Shown in pieces: positions 52,358 through 60,773 of a stretch of DNA of 64,000 nucleotides (position 1 is its first letter; each line of letters opens with the position of its first letter). The position numbers and the translations under genes are program-made. A model generated the notes under the pieces. That model ran no database searches. It had not been told where the DNA came from and saw only the letters and a program-made list of their open reading frames with translations. This DNA is from Opitutales bacterium (GTDB taxonomy: Bacteria; Verrucomicrobiota; Verrucomicrobiia; Opitutales; Oceanipulchritudinaceae), in contig JAFGCZ010000012.1 of NCBI GenBank assembly GCA_016932335.1, positions 1 to 64,000 on the forward strand, given 5' to 3'.

Positions 52358-54320
52358 TCAGTTTCTCCTCTAAGAGCGCTTTATTTCCGGGAATGGTTAA
52401 CATGGCAAAATAGGGCGCCAGCTTCCTGCGTATGTTTGCCCTCAATAGGACTTTTTGAATTAACTTCCTTCTCACCGATGAGGCCACAAAGCCGCGTCGG
52501 GTCCCCAGCCACATGCCGTAACAGGCACGCGAGGCGGCCACCGAAAAGGCTTTCCGGCGAAGGTTATTATACGGCTGTGCCTGAAGCCTTTTTTCTACAT
52601 CCCTGTTTAACATTGGAATTAATAGCTTGGAAAGTGCCACGGCATCGGCAAATCCGGTGTTCATTCCCTGGCCTCCAATGGGGCTCATGACATGCGCGGC
52701 ATCTCCGCAGAGATACACATTCCCGCGATTGTAGACCGATGCGATCCCCCGTTGTGGGCGAAACATGCTTTCAAAGTAGATTTTGCAATGTCCCAGCTCC
52801 ATGCCGGTGCGTTTTCTTACGTGCTCTATAATTGATTGGGCAATTTCCTTTGTGGCATCCTCATGCTTTGGTCTCTGTATAATCCAACGTCGTTGATGAT
52901 GAGGCAGGGGGAACGATTCTACTGAACCGTGAGGCCCAAAATACAAGTGGGCTTCGCTTCCGAAGTCGGTCAGGTCCTCAAAGTCGGCCATCAGAAATTC
53001 GGTACTGTAGTTTTTCCGGGAGAACCCGATGTGTGCCTGTTTGCGGACTCGGCTCCGATTTCCGTCGCAACCGATTAGTTTCCTGGCGGAATAGTGGGTA
53101 GTGGAGCCTGTCTTCTGGTCTCTAACGCAAACGGTTACTCCATTGGAAAAGGATTCATGCTTCAGATAATCTACTTCCGTAATAAGGCGCACATTTCCAT
53201 AACTTAGGGCTTTCTCCTGCAGTATGGCCATGGTTTCCGATTGATGGAGCGAGAGAATAAAGGGGTGTTCCGTCGGCAGTTGATCAAAGTCCAATGCTCC
53301 TACAAAGCTACCGTTTTCAAACACTTTTGCTGTGTTGATCCGAACTCCGCGTTCCACAAAGAATTGGTCCACACCAAGTTCTTTGAGCACATGCAACGAT
53401 GGCGGTGTGATGCCTATGGCCATAGAGCCTTTGGGGAGTTCCTTGCGCCGTTCAACCAAAATTACATGGATGTTCATCCTTCCCAACAAGCTGGCCAGTA
53501 GTAAACCGATGGGGCCGGCCCCGACGATCAACACATCGGCATCAAACCGGTCGATATGCCCCCTGTCATTCCCATTTCGTTTCGGAATCCAAAATGGAAC
53601 AGCCTTTTGATAGTTGCGGAAAGATTCACCGAACAGTTTCACAAAACGTTTTTCTTTCAACACTGATCCCACTATACAGTAGAGGGTCCAGCCAATTGCC
53701 AAAAAGAGTTGATCGGGCGTCCAGATAGCGCTGAACCAGAGTATCAGGGCAAAAGAAATGTATATCGGCTGTCTTACATGCCGGTAAAGCCCCTCTGTGG
53801 CAAATCGCTTATATTTGGGCTTTTGCTTGCGGAAGACCGCAAACCACCCCAACAACCCCAGTTGAAAACTCAGTTGGGCATCATACATGGATTTTCCCAA
53901 CAATAGCCAGGCACTTCCAGCCATGCCTGCTATAGCCCATGTTTGCCAACCCTGTGCCTGCCACCAAATTATACCCGAAGGAGACCAGAGCAAAAAAACG
54001 CTCAACAATTGAAGGGAGGCAATGGCGGCAAAGGTGGTGGTGCTGAGTTCTTTGCCGATTCCCAAAGGAACGAGTTTTGCCATCAAACTCCGTCCTTTTC
54101 CGGTCAATAACCAGGAATGAATCAGAGGAAAGGACAGCAGAAGAAGGGTGTTGCCGGGCACAGCTGCCCAACCGCTCAAGGGCCCGAAGCCCAATTGCAT
54201 TCCCCAAAACAGGTTGGAGGCCATTGCGGCAATTGCACTGAGAAACAAAAAGTGACAGGTCAGCCCCCAGAAAAGGGCAAATCCGCGTTGGCTCAAAGTG
54301 TATTCAGGTTCCGGGTTCAT
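52341..54320 (-). CDS. Fusion: ICMT-like membrane methyltransferase + FAD-dependent aromatic monooxygenase
   Basis: 659 residues. Residues ~1-250 are a membrane domain with about six helices, ending in GLYRHVRQPIYISFALILW and EKRFVKLFGESFRNYQKAVP, the signature of isoprenylcysteine carboxyl methyltransferase-like enzymes. From ~263 a complete FAD monooxygenase follows: DADVLIVGAGPIGLLLASLL, middle DG motif LIGCDGNRSRVRK, and VYLCGDAAHVMSPIGGQGMN. In the known srsABC pathway, SrsB (ICMT-type O-methyltransferase) and SrsC (flavin hydroxylase) are separate proteins acting on alkylresorcinols made by SrsA. This protein looks like SrsB-SrsC in one chain. It overlaps both neighbours (4 and 17 bases). 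Confidence 0.87.
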   Translation of the reverse strand: MNPEPEYTLSQRGFALFWGLTCHFLFLSAIAAMASNLFWGMQLGFGPLSGWAAVPGNTLLLLSFPLIHSWLLTGKGRSLMAKLVPLGIGKELSTTTFAAIASLQLLSVFLLWSPSGIIWWQAQGWQTWAIAGMAGSAWLLLGKSMYDAQLSFQLGLLGWFAVFRKQKPKYKRFATEGLYRHVRQPIYISFALILWFSAIWTPDQLFLAIGWTLYCIVGSVLKEKRFVKLFGESFRNYQKAVPFWIPKRNGNDRGHIDRFDADVLIVGAGPIGLLLASLLGRMNIHVILVERRKELPKGSMAIGITPPSLHVLKELGVDQFFVERGVRINTAKVFENGSFVGALDFDQLPTEHPFILSLHQSETMAILQEKALSYGNVRLITEVDYLKHESFSNGVTVCVRDQKTGSTTHYSARKLIGCDGNRSRVRKQAHIGFSRKNYSTEFLMADFEDLTDFGSEAHLYFGPHGSVESFPLPHHQRRWIIQRPKHEDATKEIAQSIIEHVRKRTGMELGHCKIYFESMFRPQRGIASVYNRGNVYLCGDAAHVMSPIGGQGMNTGFADAVALSKLLIPMLNRDVEKRLQAQPYNNLRRKAFSVAASRACYGMWLGTRRGFVASSVRRKLIQKVLLRANIRRKLAPYFAMLTIPGNKALLEEKLNDTTI

Positions 54321-54826
54321 GGGTGGCCTTCCTTATTCAACTGCTCAATCAAAGTCTCGGCTGTTTGGCCGAATGCATCCCGGAGAATATATTCCTGATT
54401 ATTTCGAATGTAATTGCTGCTCAGGAAAAGGCTCTCCCTGAGCTCTCCGTTTAGCTTAAAATCAATGCGGTCTCCGGATGAATACCGGCAGAAATCAACT
54501 ACGAGGAGTGCTTGTTTGTTCATTCTTCGCTCATCCTTGTAGTCAATGAAAGCTGCCTCAAGAGTCTCGACATATGTTTGCATGTCCTTGTTGTCTCCCC
54601 AGTTGCTTTCCTCGCTTCCACGGATCTTTTTCAAAACTTTATCGGGAAAACGGGTGTCGATGATCGAGCGGACAATAAAACCGTCTTCTGTTTCCACCAG
54701 TTGAATTTCACTCTGCGGGAAAATTCTGTTCGGCATCTGGGCTGACGCCAGAACGGTTTCTGTTGCCTGTAAATGGATCAACGCCAGCAGAAGAAAATAA
54801 CAATAAAGCCATGTTCTTTTGACCAT
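54317..54826 (-). CDS. Unknown secreted protein of the PKS operon
   Basis: 169 residues with a signal peptide (MVKRTWLYCYFLLLALIHLQ, cleavage near ATETVLA). The family was not recognised. The mature part is rich in charged residues, with the strand-like segments EDGFIVRSIIDTRF and ALLVVDFCRYSS. It may be a lipid-binding or chalcone-isomerase-like domain, but the key motifs of those families are not visible. It starts 5 bases after the PKS stop, and its stop overlaps the fusion gene as ATGA, so it belongs to the pathway or to export of its product. Confidence 0.7.
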   Translation of the reverse strand: MVKRTWLYCYFLLLALIHLQATETVLASAQMPNRIFPQSEIQLVETEDGFIVRSIIDTRFPDKVLKKIRGSEESNWGDNKDMQTYVETLEAAFIDYKDERRMNKQALLVVDFCRYSSGDRIDFKLNGELRESLFLSSNYIRNNQEYILRDAFGQTAETLIEQLNKEGHP

Positions 54827-54831
54827 CGAAT

Positions 54832-55935
54832 TTATGCTGGTTGATATTCAAATAAACCGCTGTCAATCGTCAGCCCTGGTCCGAAGGCCATGGCACAAAC
54901 AGGGTGCGGATCATCTTTTCGCTCCAGAATTCGCTTGAGCACAAAAAGAACCGTGGCACTGCTCATGTTTCCATAATCACCCAGCACGCTGCGTGAGTCT
55001 CCAATCTGCTCTTCACGCAGACTCAGCTCAGATTCTATACGGTCCAGAATCGCTCGACCGCCCGGATGAATGGCCCAATTCTTGACTTGCCCAATTGCTA
55101 CAGAGGAATCCTTGAGCACATGATCGACGATTTGGTGAATGCTGCCTCCAATAATTTTGGGAATGTAAGTGGACAAGCGAATGTCAAAACCGTGATCTCC
55201 AATTTCCCATGCCATATCACCGACGCCTTCCGGTGCCAGCGCAGAGTGGAACGAGGCTATTTTCAACGCTGCTTGCCCGCTTTCCGGTTTGCGGGCACTG
55301 ACGATTACGGCAGCCGCTCCGTCGGCAAACAGTGCGTTGGCCAGCATGCTGTCTGTTTCCTCGCGAAACTGCACGTGTAGCGTGCACAATTCCAGACAGA
55401 TGACCAAAACAACCGCATCCGGGTTGGCCTGGCAAAACTGATGTGCCATCCGCAGTCCGGGGAATGCCGCATAGCATCCCATAAATCCTATGTTGTAGCG
55501 TTCCGTTGAATCAGGCAGCTCCAGCCCTTGGACAACATCATAATCCGGCCCTGGATTATAGAAGCCGGTGCACGACACCGTCACTACATGAGTTACGTCT
55601 TCTTTTTTGAACCCGGGCGTATTGTCTATGACTTTGCGGGCTGCCTCAATATACATGGGCCTTGCGTGTTCCCTGAATACCCTGTTACGTTTACCGGTGG
55701 ATGGTTCAATGATTTTGCCGTTCTCGTCCTCGCGGAAAAGGAGGGGCGTCTCCTCGGGTATAAAGTCGGGCAATACGCTGTAGCGGGTGTGAATGCTGGA
55801 TTGGTCGTAAATACCTGTCAGCAGCCTCTGATTGCGCTTTCCCGGGAGCCAGTGAATCATGCGATCCCGGGAGTAGTCTTGTTTGTAGGCAAAAGGTGGA
55901 ACCAGAGTTTCTATATTGTGGATGTATATGCTCAT
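54832..55935 (-). CDS. Type III polyketide synthase (chalcone/alkylresorcinol synthase family)
   Basis: 367 residues, the usual length. The Cys-His-Asn triad is intact: Cys ~153 in IGFMGCYAAFPGLRMA, His ~289 in NWAIHPGGRAILD and Asn ~322 in LGDYGNMSSATVLF. Further motifs are VVTVSCTGFYNPGPDYDVVQ and the C-terminal AMAFGPGLTIDSGLF (GFGPG-type loop). It extends an acyl starter with malonyl units to alkylresorcinols or alkylpyrones. Its start overlaps the YceI-like gene stop (ATGA). The methyltransferase and monooxygenase genes downstream suggest a modified phenolic lipid or quinone product. Confidence 0.93.
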   Translation of the reverse strand: MSIYIHNIETLVPPFAYKQDYSRDRMIHWLPGKRNQRLLTGIYDQSSIHTRYSVLPDFIPEETPLLFREDENGKIIEPSTGKRNRVFREHARPMYIEAARKVIDNTPGFKKEDVTHVVTVSCTGFYNPGPDYDVVQGLELPDSTERYNIGFMGCYAAFPGLRMAHQFCQANPDAVVLVICLELCTLHVQFREETDSMLANALFADGAAAVIVSARKPESGQAALKIASFHSALAPEGVGDMAWEIGDHGFDIRLSTYIPKIIGGSIHQIVDHVLKDSSVAIGQVKNWAIHPGGRAILDRIESELSLREEQIGDSRSVLGDYGNMSSATVLFVLKRILERKDDPHPVCAMAFGPGLTIDSGLFEYQPA

Positions 55936-56522
55936 AGGTTTTTTGGAAATTCGCTTTTAAGTAATTTGCTGTTGATGTTGCATTCGACATGGACTGTATC
56001 TGCTACGTTGATCAACCCCATTACCGAGGGTGCCTCCAGTCCAAAGGTTTCCAGTGATATGTTAAATTGGAGGGTGCAGGAGATCTCCTCGCTGTTTTGC
56101 CTCCACTCCGAAATAGTGGCATATACAGGTTCTTCTACACTGCGAATCGTTACCAATAGGGTGGTTTCTGTTTCTGCTTCCTTGAGAATCGGTGTTGGTG
56201 GTAGTATCACGCGAACGAGAGGGAAGTTTTCCTGATCAAACATGCGGAGCATTTTCCGATCGCGTTTTTTATTGTCGGTATCCATCTCCGCTACCTGAAC
56301 GGTTGCCGTTGCCGAAACGATGCTAGTCTCGCCGTCTTCTTTCCAATGAATGGTAAAGGGTTCTGCTGAGACCTGACCTTCAAAATCGTGTAGTGTTGAT
56401 GTCCCCGAGAAATGAACAGAGGCAAAGCCGGTCAATTCTTCTGCACTGCAATATGCTGAGAGAAGCAGGCTGATTAGAATAAGAATTCCATGAACTTGAA
56501 TTTTCATAAACGAATGATTCAT
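55932..56522 (-). CDS. YceI-like secreted lipid-binding protein
   Basis: 196 residues (or 191 from ATG 56507) with a signal peptide (GILILISLLLSAYCSAEE). The YceI signature is visible: HFSGTSTLHDFEGQVS near the N-terminus and KRDRKMLRMFDQENFPLVRV in the middle, then SLETFGLEAPSVMGL near the end. YceI proteins are lipocalin-like barrels that bind polyisoprenoid or amphiphilic lipids in the periplasm. As first gene of the PKS operon it may carry the phenolic lipid product. It is divergent from the two-component system genes. Confidence 0.87.
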   Translation of the reverse strand: MNHSFMKIQVHGILILISLLLSAYCSAEELTGFASVHFSGTSTLHDFEGQVSAEPFTIHWKEDGETSIVSATATVQVAEMDTDNKKRDRKMLRMFDQENFPLVRVILPPTPILKEAETETTLLVTIRSVEEPVYATISEWRQNSEEISCTLQFNISLETFGLEAPSVMGLINVADTVHVECNINSKLLKSEFPKNL

Positions 56523-56565
56523 TTACATCATAGTTGAACACTCTCGGTTGCTTTTCAAACGGTAC

Positions 56566-56587
56566 AACCTTAAAATATCGTAAGGTT
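56566..56587. promoter_or_regulatory. Inverted repeat between the YceI-PKS operon and the two-component genes
   Basis: AACCTTA, 8 bases, TAAGGTT: a perfect 7-bp inverted repeat, overlapping a direct repeat TTAAAATA (56570 and 56586, 16 bp apart). It sits in the 108-bp divergent region, a natural site for the adjacent OmpR-type regulator. Function inferred from position. Confidence 0.5.
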
Positions 56588-56630
56588 AAAATAATGGTTT
56601 TTTTGCTTTCCCTCTGCATAAAGAGAAACA

Positions 56631-57302
56631 ATGATTTTAGTGGTTGAAGACGACAGAACTCTTTCGGAATCCCTCTGCAAAGGGCTTTCAGAAGCCGGAT
56701 ACAGTTGTCGTACGGTTCATTCGAGAAAGGAGGCCGCCGACGCTATGGAGTTGTTGCCGGATTTGATCATTCTGGACTTGGGATTACCCGATGGTGATGG
56801 CATTGCTGTGCTCAAGATGGTTCGCAACAGGTCTGCGGAGCTTCCTGTTATCATCACCACCGCGCGCTCTGAGCTTTCCAGCAGGTTAAAAGGCCTTTCT
56901 TCCGGTGCGGATGATTACATGGTCAAGCCATACTCTTTTGACGAACTTTTGGCCCGTATCCGCATTCAACTGCGTCATTTTGAGCGGACACAAACCCGGT
57001 GGGAGATCGGTGATCTGGTCATCGATCTTCCCTCCAGAACTGCCTCCAGATCGGGGCAGGTGCTTGATTTAACCCCGCGTGAATTTGACCTGTTGGCTTA
57101 TATGGCATCGTTGCATGGAGAGGTTGCCACACGGCAGATGCTTCAGGAATCTATCTGGAAGGTTCGTTCCAATATGACATCAATGGACAATGTCATCGAT
57201 GTGCATGCCTCTCGGTTGCGACAGAAACTGGGTGAGTTTGGAGGAGTGCCTCTCTTGCACACCGTCCGTGGGGTGGGGCTGGTTCTCAAGGAGGGTAAAT
57301 GA
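56631..57302 (+). CDS. OmpR-family response regulator
   Basis: 223 residues. Receiver domain: VEDDRTLSESLCKGLSEAGY, phospho-acceptor Asp (~49) in IILDLGLPDGDGIAVL, Thr in IITTARSE and Lys in DYMVKPYSFDELLARI. Winged-helix output domain from ~125: LTPREFDLLAYMASLHGEVA, SMDNVIDVHASRLRQKLGE, HTVRGVGLVLKEG. The gene ends in an ATGA overlap with the histidine kinase gene. It probably controls the divergent YceI-PKS operon. Confidence 0.95.
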   Translation: MILVVEDDRTLSESLCKGLSEAGYSCRTVHSRKEAADAMELLPDLIILDLGLPDGDGIAVLKMVRNRSAELPVIITTARSELSSRLKGLSSGADDYMVKPYSFDELLARIRIQLRHFERTQTRWEIGDLVIDLPSRTASRSGQVLDLTPREFDLLAYMASLHGEVATRQMLQESIWKVRSNMTSMDNVIDVHASRLRQKLGEFGGVPLLHTVRGVGLVLKEGK

Positions 57303-58345
57303 AATCTACCATTCGTCTCAAATTCTTTTATTTGCTTTCCGTTTACACTTTTCTGGTGTTCTGTCTGATCGGGGTATTGCTCTTTGCCTTCAATATTCAT
57401 GAGCAGCTGGAGCACCCTGCTCAAAGCGCTGAGGAAGCGGAGGAATTCTTCATCATTGTTGGCTTCATGGCCTTGCTCTTTCCCGTTACCCTGATGCTTG
57501 CCTGGTATGTTGCATCCCGCCTTTTACGTCCCTGGAGAAGTTTACTTCATCAGGCGGAGCAAATAGGTAACGGAGCATTGGAGGAACGCATCATTACACA
57601 TAATCCCGCGGATGAAGTAGGACGATTGGCCACCACGCTGAATCAGGCGTTTGATCGTTACCGGATGCTTGTGGAGCGTATGGAACGCTATAATTATGAT
57701 GCATCACATCAATTAAGAAACCCTTTGGCTGCCATACGTACTGCCGGAGAGGTTTGCCTGAAGCATCCGCGAACGGAAGAGGAATACCGAGAGGTTATCA
57801 GTGACGTTTTAGAGGAAACCAACCGTTTGAGTGCCACGGTGAATCAGCTTCTATTGTTGGCCCGATGTACCACCGATGCGGTTCTCGAACAGATGCGAAG
57901 GGTTGATCTCAAGACCGTGCTTTCCGATGTGGTAGCAGAAGCGGAAACCATTGGCGAGTTACGTTCCCTCTCGGTGTCCTTACAGTGCCCTTATCCGTCG
58001 GTCGAAATCACCGCAGTTCCTGAGTTGTTGCGCGAGTCTTTTGCCAATTTGCTGGATAATGCGCTGAAATACTCTCCCGATAACGCATCAATTGAATGTT
58101 CTATTCGCCTTCTTGAAGATGGCTTTGCCCGGATTGAAATCTGTGATAGCGGCCCGGGGCTTACTCTGGAGCAGAAAGCCACTGTGTTCCGGCCATTTGT
58201 GCGCAGCCGTCAGGATGAGCGTGGAACCGGTATTGGTCTGGCCATCGTTGCCGATGTATGCCAAATACATCATGCCCGCTTTGGCGTTGAAAATGTCCCT
58301 GAAGGTGGATCCTGCTTCTGGATTGAGTTTCCCATGCATCGCTAA
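57299..58345 (+). CDS. Sensor histidine kinase
   Basis: 348 residues. Two membrane helices (~7-29 and ~52-74) enclose a very short periplasmic loop of ~20 residues, followed by a HAMP domain (SRLLRPWRSLLHQAEQIGNG). The H-box is YDASHQLRNPLAAIRTAGEV (His ~137), the N-box ESFANLLDNALKYSPDNASI, then EICDSGPGLT and GTGIGLAIVADVCQ. The small loop suggests sensing within the membrane or by a partner, for example membrane lipid state. It is coupled to the response regulator upstream. Confidence 0.94.
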   Translation: MKSTIRLKFFYLLSVYTFLVFCLIGVLLFAFNIHEQLEHPAQSAEEAEEFFIIVGFMALLFPVTLMLAWYVASRLLRPWRSLLHQAEQIGNGALEERIITHNPADEVGRLATTLNQAFDRYRMLVERMERYNYDASHQLRNPLAAIRTAGEVCLKHPRTEEEYREVISDVLEETNRLSATVNQLLLLARCTTDAVLEQMRRVDLKTVLSDVVAEAETIGELRSLSVSLQCPYPSVEITAVPELLRESFANLLDNALKYSPDNASIECSIRLLEDGFARIEICDSGPGLTLEQKATVFRPFVRSRQDERGTGIGLAIVADVCQIHHARFGVENVPEGGSCFWIEFPMHR

Positions 58346-58452
58346 GTTAGGTTTGTTCCACTGATTGAGGTAGAAAATGCCGTATATTCTTTTTCAAGAA
58401 TAAGTCAGTGCTGGTCATGGAATGTGTTTTTGTTTACTAACGACACGTTTTC

Positions 58453-58466
58453 TAAAAGCGCTTTTA
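58453..58466. promoter_or_regulatory. Candidate LacI-type operator upstream of the GH5 gene
   Basis: TAAAAGCGCTTTTA, a perfect 14-bp palindrome with central GCGC, 30 bases before the GH5 start. It closely resembles LacI/CcpA-family operators. Confidence 0.55.
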
Positions 58467-58496
58467 TTCCGTTTATAGCTACCCAACCCCGTTTGT

Positions 58497-59636
58497 ATGA
58501 AAATTAAAACCACACTATACCTTTGTACCCTTGGTTTGCTTCTGGCTCTCACTCCCGGCTGCAATATCGAAAATAAAACTGAAACCCTGCCGGTTGCCGG
58601 AACAGAATTTGTCCTCGGATCTGGGGTTAATGCCAGTCACTGGTTGGCTCAGCATTTTGAGGGGATTCCACCAAAAGATATCTTTTTTACTCAGGAAGAC
58701 GTTCAATTGCTGAAAGATGCCGGGTTTCAGCACCTGCGCATTCCAGTAGAAGAAGTCGAAATGTGGAACGAAGACGGTTCTCCCAACGAAGAGTCTTTCC
58801 GTTATCTCGATCAGGCCCTACACTGGGCTCAAGATGCCGGCTTAAACGCAATTCTCGATTTACACATCATCAAGGCTCACCACTTCAATTCCGAGCATGG
58901 CGATGGAAAGAATGTGCTCTTTACCAGTGAAGAAGCTCAGCAGCATCTCGTAGGGCTTTGGCAGCAGCTCTCGGATCGCTGTCATGAATGGCCCAATGAT
59001 TTCTTGGCCTATGAGATCCTCAATGAGGCGGTGGCCGAAAATCATGAAGACTGGAATAAACTGGTCGCCAAATGCGTTGCCGCTATCCGCGAAAAAGAAC
59101 CAGAGCGTTTTTTGGTTATTGGTTCCAACCGCTGGCAACAGACTCAGTTTTTCCCGTTCCTGAAAATTCCTGAAGGAGATCGTCGCATAATTCTCAGCTT
59201 CCATTTCTATAACCCGTTCCCATTCACCCATTATCAGGCCGGCTGGGTTGGCGCTTATTCCGATTACCGCGGTCCCATCAACTACCCCGGAAATATCGTA
59301 CCCGAGGACTATCTGGAAAGCCTTGCTGAGGGAGAAATCAGAGATATGCTCACCGAGTCGTTCTATAACGATAAAGAAACACTTCGCGCCATGATGAAAC
59401 CGGCCATTGACTATGCCGCAGAACACAACCTGGCCCTTTACTGCGGAGAGTGGGGCACAATGCCCACTATGCCCCGCGAAGACCGCTTGCAGTGGTACCG
59501 CGATATGAGTCAGGTTTTCCGGGAAGAGGGTATCGAGAATGCCATTTGGTCCTACAAAGTAGAATTTGGAATCCGCAGCAACGACAACTCGTTCACGGAT
59601 TACGAACTCATTCACTCCATTCTGACTGGGGAATAA
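58497..59636 (+). CDS. GH5 family glycosidase lipoprotein (endoglucanase/mannanase type)
   Basis: 379 residues with a lipoprotein signal (LGLLLALTPGC, lipobox TPGC). The GH5 TIM barrel shows GSGVNASHWLAQHF, FQHLRIPVEEVEMW, NAILDLHIIKAHHFN, the acid/base Glu in LAYEILNEAVAENH and the nucleophile Glu in LALYCGEWGTMP. It is anchored to a membrane facing the periplasm or surface. GH5 covers cellulases, mannanases and others, and the subfamily cannot be fixed by eye. It is a single-gene unit with its own palindromic operator candidate and terminator. Confidence 0.9.
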   Translation: MKIKTTLYLCTLGLLLALTPGCNIENKTETLPVAGTEFVLGSGVNASHWLAQHFEGIPPKDIFFTQEDVQLLKDAGFQHLRIPVEEVEMWNEDGSPNEESFRYLDQALHWAQDAGLNAILDLHIIKAHHFNSEHGDGKNVLFTSEEAQQHLVGLWQQLSDRCHEWPNDFLAYEILNEAVAENHEDWNKLVAKCVAAIREKEPERFLVIGSNRWQQTQFFPFLKIPEGDRRIILSFHFYNPFPFTHYQAGWVGAYSDYRGPINYPGNIVPEDYLESLAEGEIRDMLTESFYNDKETLRAMMKPAIDYAAEHNLALYCGEWGTMPTMPREDRLQWYRDMSQVFREEGIENAIWSYKVEFGIRSNDNSFTDYELIHSILTGE

Positions 59637-59654
59637 GTCAGACTAATCAAACTC

Positions 59655-59731
59655 GTGAAGCACTGCTTCACCTATAATTCATAGGATAAACAAGCCCGCC
59701 TGAAATTAACTCAGGCGGGCTTTCTTTTTTC
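59655..59731 (+). terminator. Terminator region after the GH5 gene (bidirectional)
   Basis: A small hairpin GTGAAGC/GCTTCAC (59655-59671) precedes a strong stem AAGCCCGCCTGA/TCAGGCGGGCTT (59692-59722) followed by TCTTTTTTC. It lies between the convergent GH5 and GT61-like genes and probably serves both. Confidence 0.88.
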
Positions 59732-59739
59732 TACGAAAC

Positions 59740-60759
59740 TTATCGTCCGGATTCTCGAATCGCTTTTTCAATATGTTCGAGTTCGTATGTGGCTACCTTG
59801 TTTACGGGGCGATCATCACCGGCTGTATTTGCGTCGCCGGCTTTTCCTACGACCCGAATATAATTGTGTCCCAGAAGAACACTTGAATGAGCAAACCAGG
59901 TTTTGTCATCATATTTGCGATGGTGCTCGTCATTCACCAATTCTATAATGCAGGTACCTGGTTGAGCTGCTACCGTATTGGCCAGCGCCGCACCGTGTAC
60001 CGTTAGAATGACCTTGGCCTCATTAAACATTTCTAGCTGATCCTTAACATTCATACCGTCGGTATCATGGATTTCAAAGCCATGTTTTCTGACTAAATCC
60101 ATGACTTCATCTTCATTTTGAATTCGCCTTCTTTCGGGTGCATTCAATCCTCGGGTGATGTATAGCAGGCGCGCTTTGGGTCCGTTCTTGAGTGGTAACT
60201 GTGCACGCAGCCATTGTAGTTGTTCCTTGTTGCGTATAGGAAGGCCGAAACGCTGATCTGTCCGCACCGATGAGTAAACTGCCTGCATACAGATGGCACT
60301 CGAAGGATAGGGCAAGCCGATGATTTGAGTGGAAGTCACTCCTAAAAGTTCCAGCCACTCTTTATAAAAACCGGCTTTTTGTTCATCTGTCAAAATTGGC
60401 AGCTTGCCCAGCTCTTCATTGGCTTTCCATGCTTGAAGGCGCGGCAATACATCCATTACCCAATGTGCATAATTATTGGTTCCACCCAAAACATAAATTG
60501 GCTTTTCCAGTACGAATTGGGCTTCCGGTAATAACATTTCCTGATGTCCGTTTTTGCGATAGGGGCCCATGTAAACAGAATTTCTGCCGTCCAGAGTTGA
60601 AACAAAAGAATCCGGTAACAATATATTGTCGTCGGTCACGGCGAACCATTCCTGACTGAATACGCGGAGATAGGGCTCCACATTGATCACGTAACTGCTC
60701 TCAGCGTGTTTTTTCAGTCGTTGGCGGAACCATTGGGGTCTTGGGAGAATGGAGGGCAT
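59740..60759 (-). CDS. GT61/DUF563-like glycosyltransferase
   Basis: 339 residues, no signal peptide. Family features: YVLGGTNNYAHWVMDVLPRL, LLYITRGLNAPERRRIQNED and the conserved VHGAALANTVAAQPGTCIIE. GT61-type enzymes transfer pentoses or GlcNAc to glycans; the bacterial members are mostly uncharacterised. It lies 14 bases after the UDP-galactopyranose mutase-like gene in the same operon, so it may add a sugar to a cell-surface polysaccharide. Confidence 0.82.
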   Translation of the reverse strand: MPSILPRPQWFRQRLKKHAESSYVINVEPYLRVFSQEWFAVTDDNILLPDSFVSTLDGRNSVYMGPYRKNGHQEMLLPEAQFVLEKPIYVLGGTNNYAHWVMDVLPRLQAWKANEELGKLPILTDEQKAGFYKEWLELLGVTSTQIIGLPYPSSAICMQAVYSSVRTDQRFGLPIRNKEQLQWLRAQLPLKNGPKARLLYITRGLNAPERRRIQNEDEVMDLVRKHGFEIHDTDGMNVKDQLEMFNEAKVILTVHGAALANTVAAQPGTCIIELVNDEHHRKYDDKTWFAHSSVLLGHNYIRVVGKAGDANTAGDDRPVNKVATYELEHIEKAIRESGR

Positions 60760-60773
60760 GGCGTATAGTCTGT

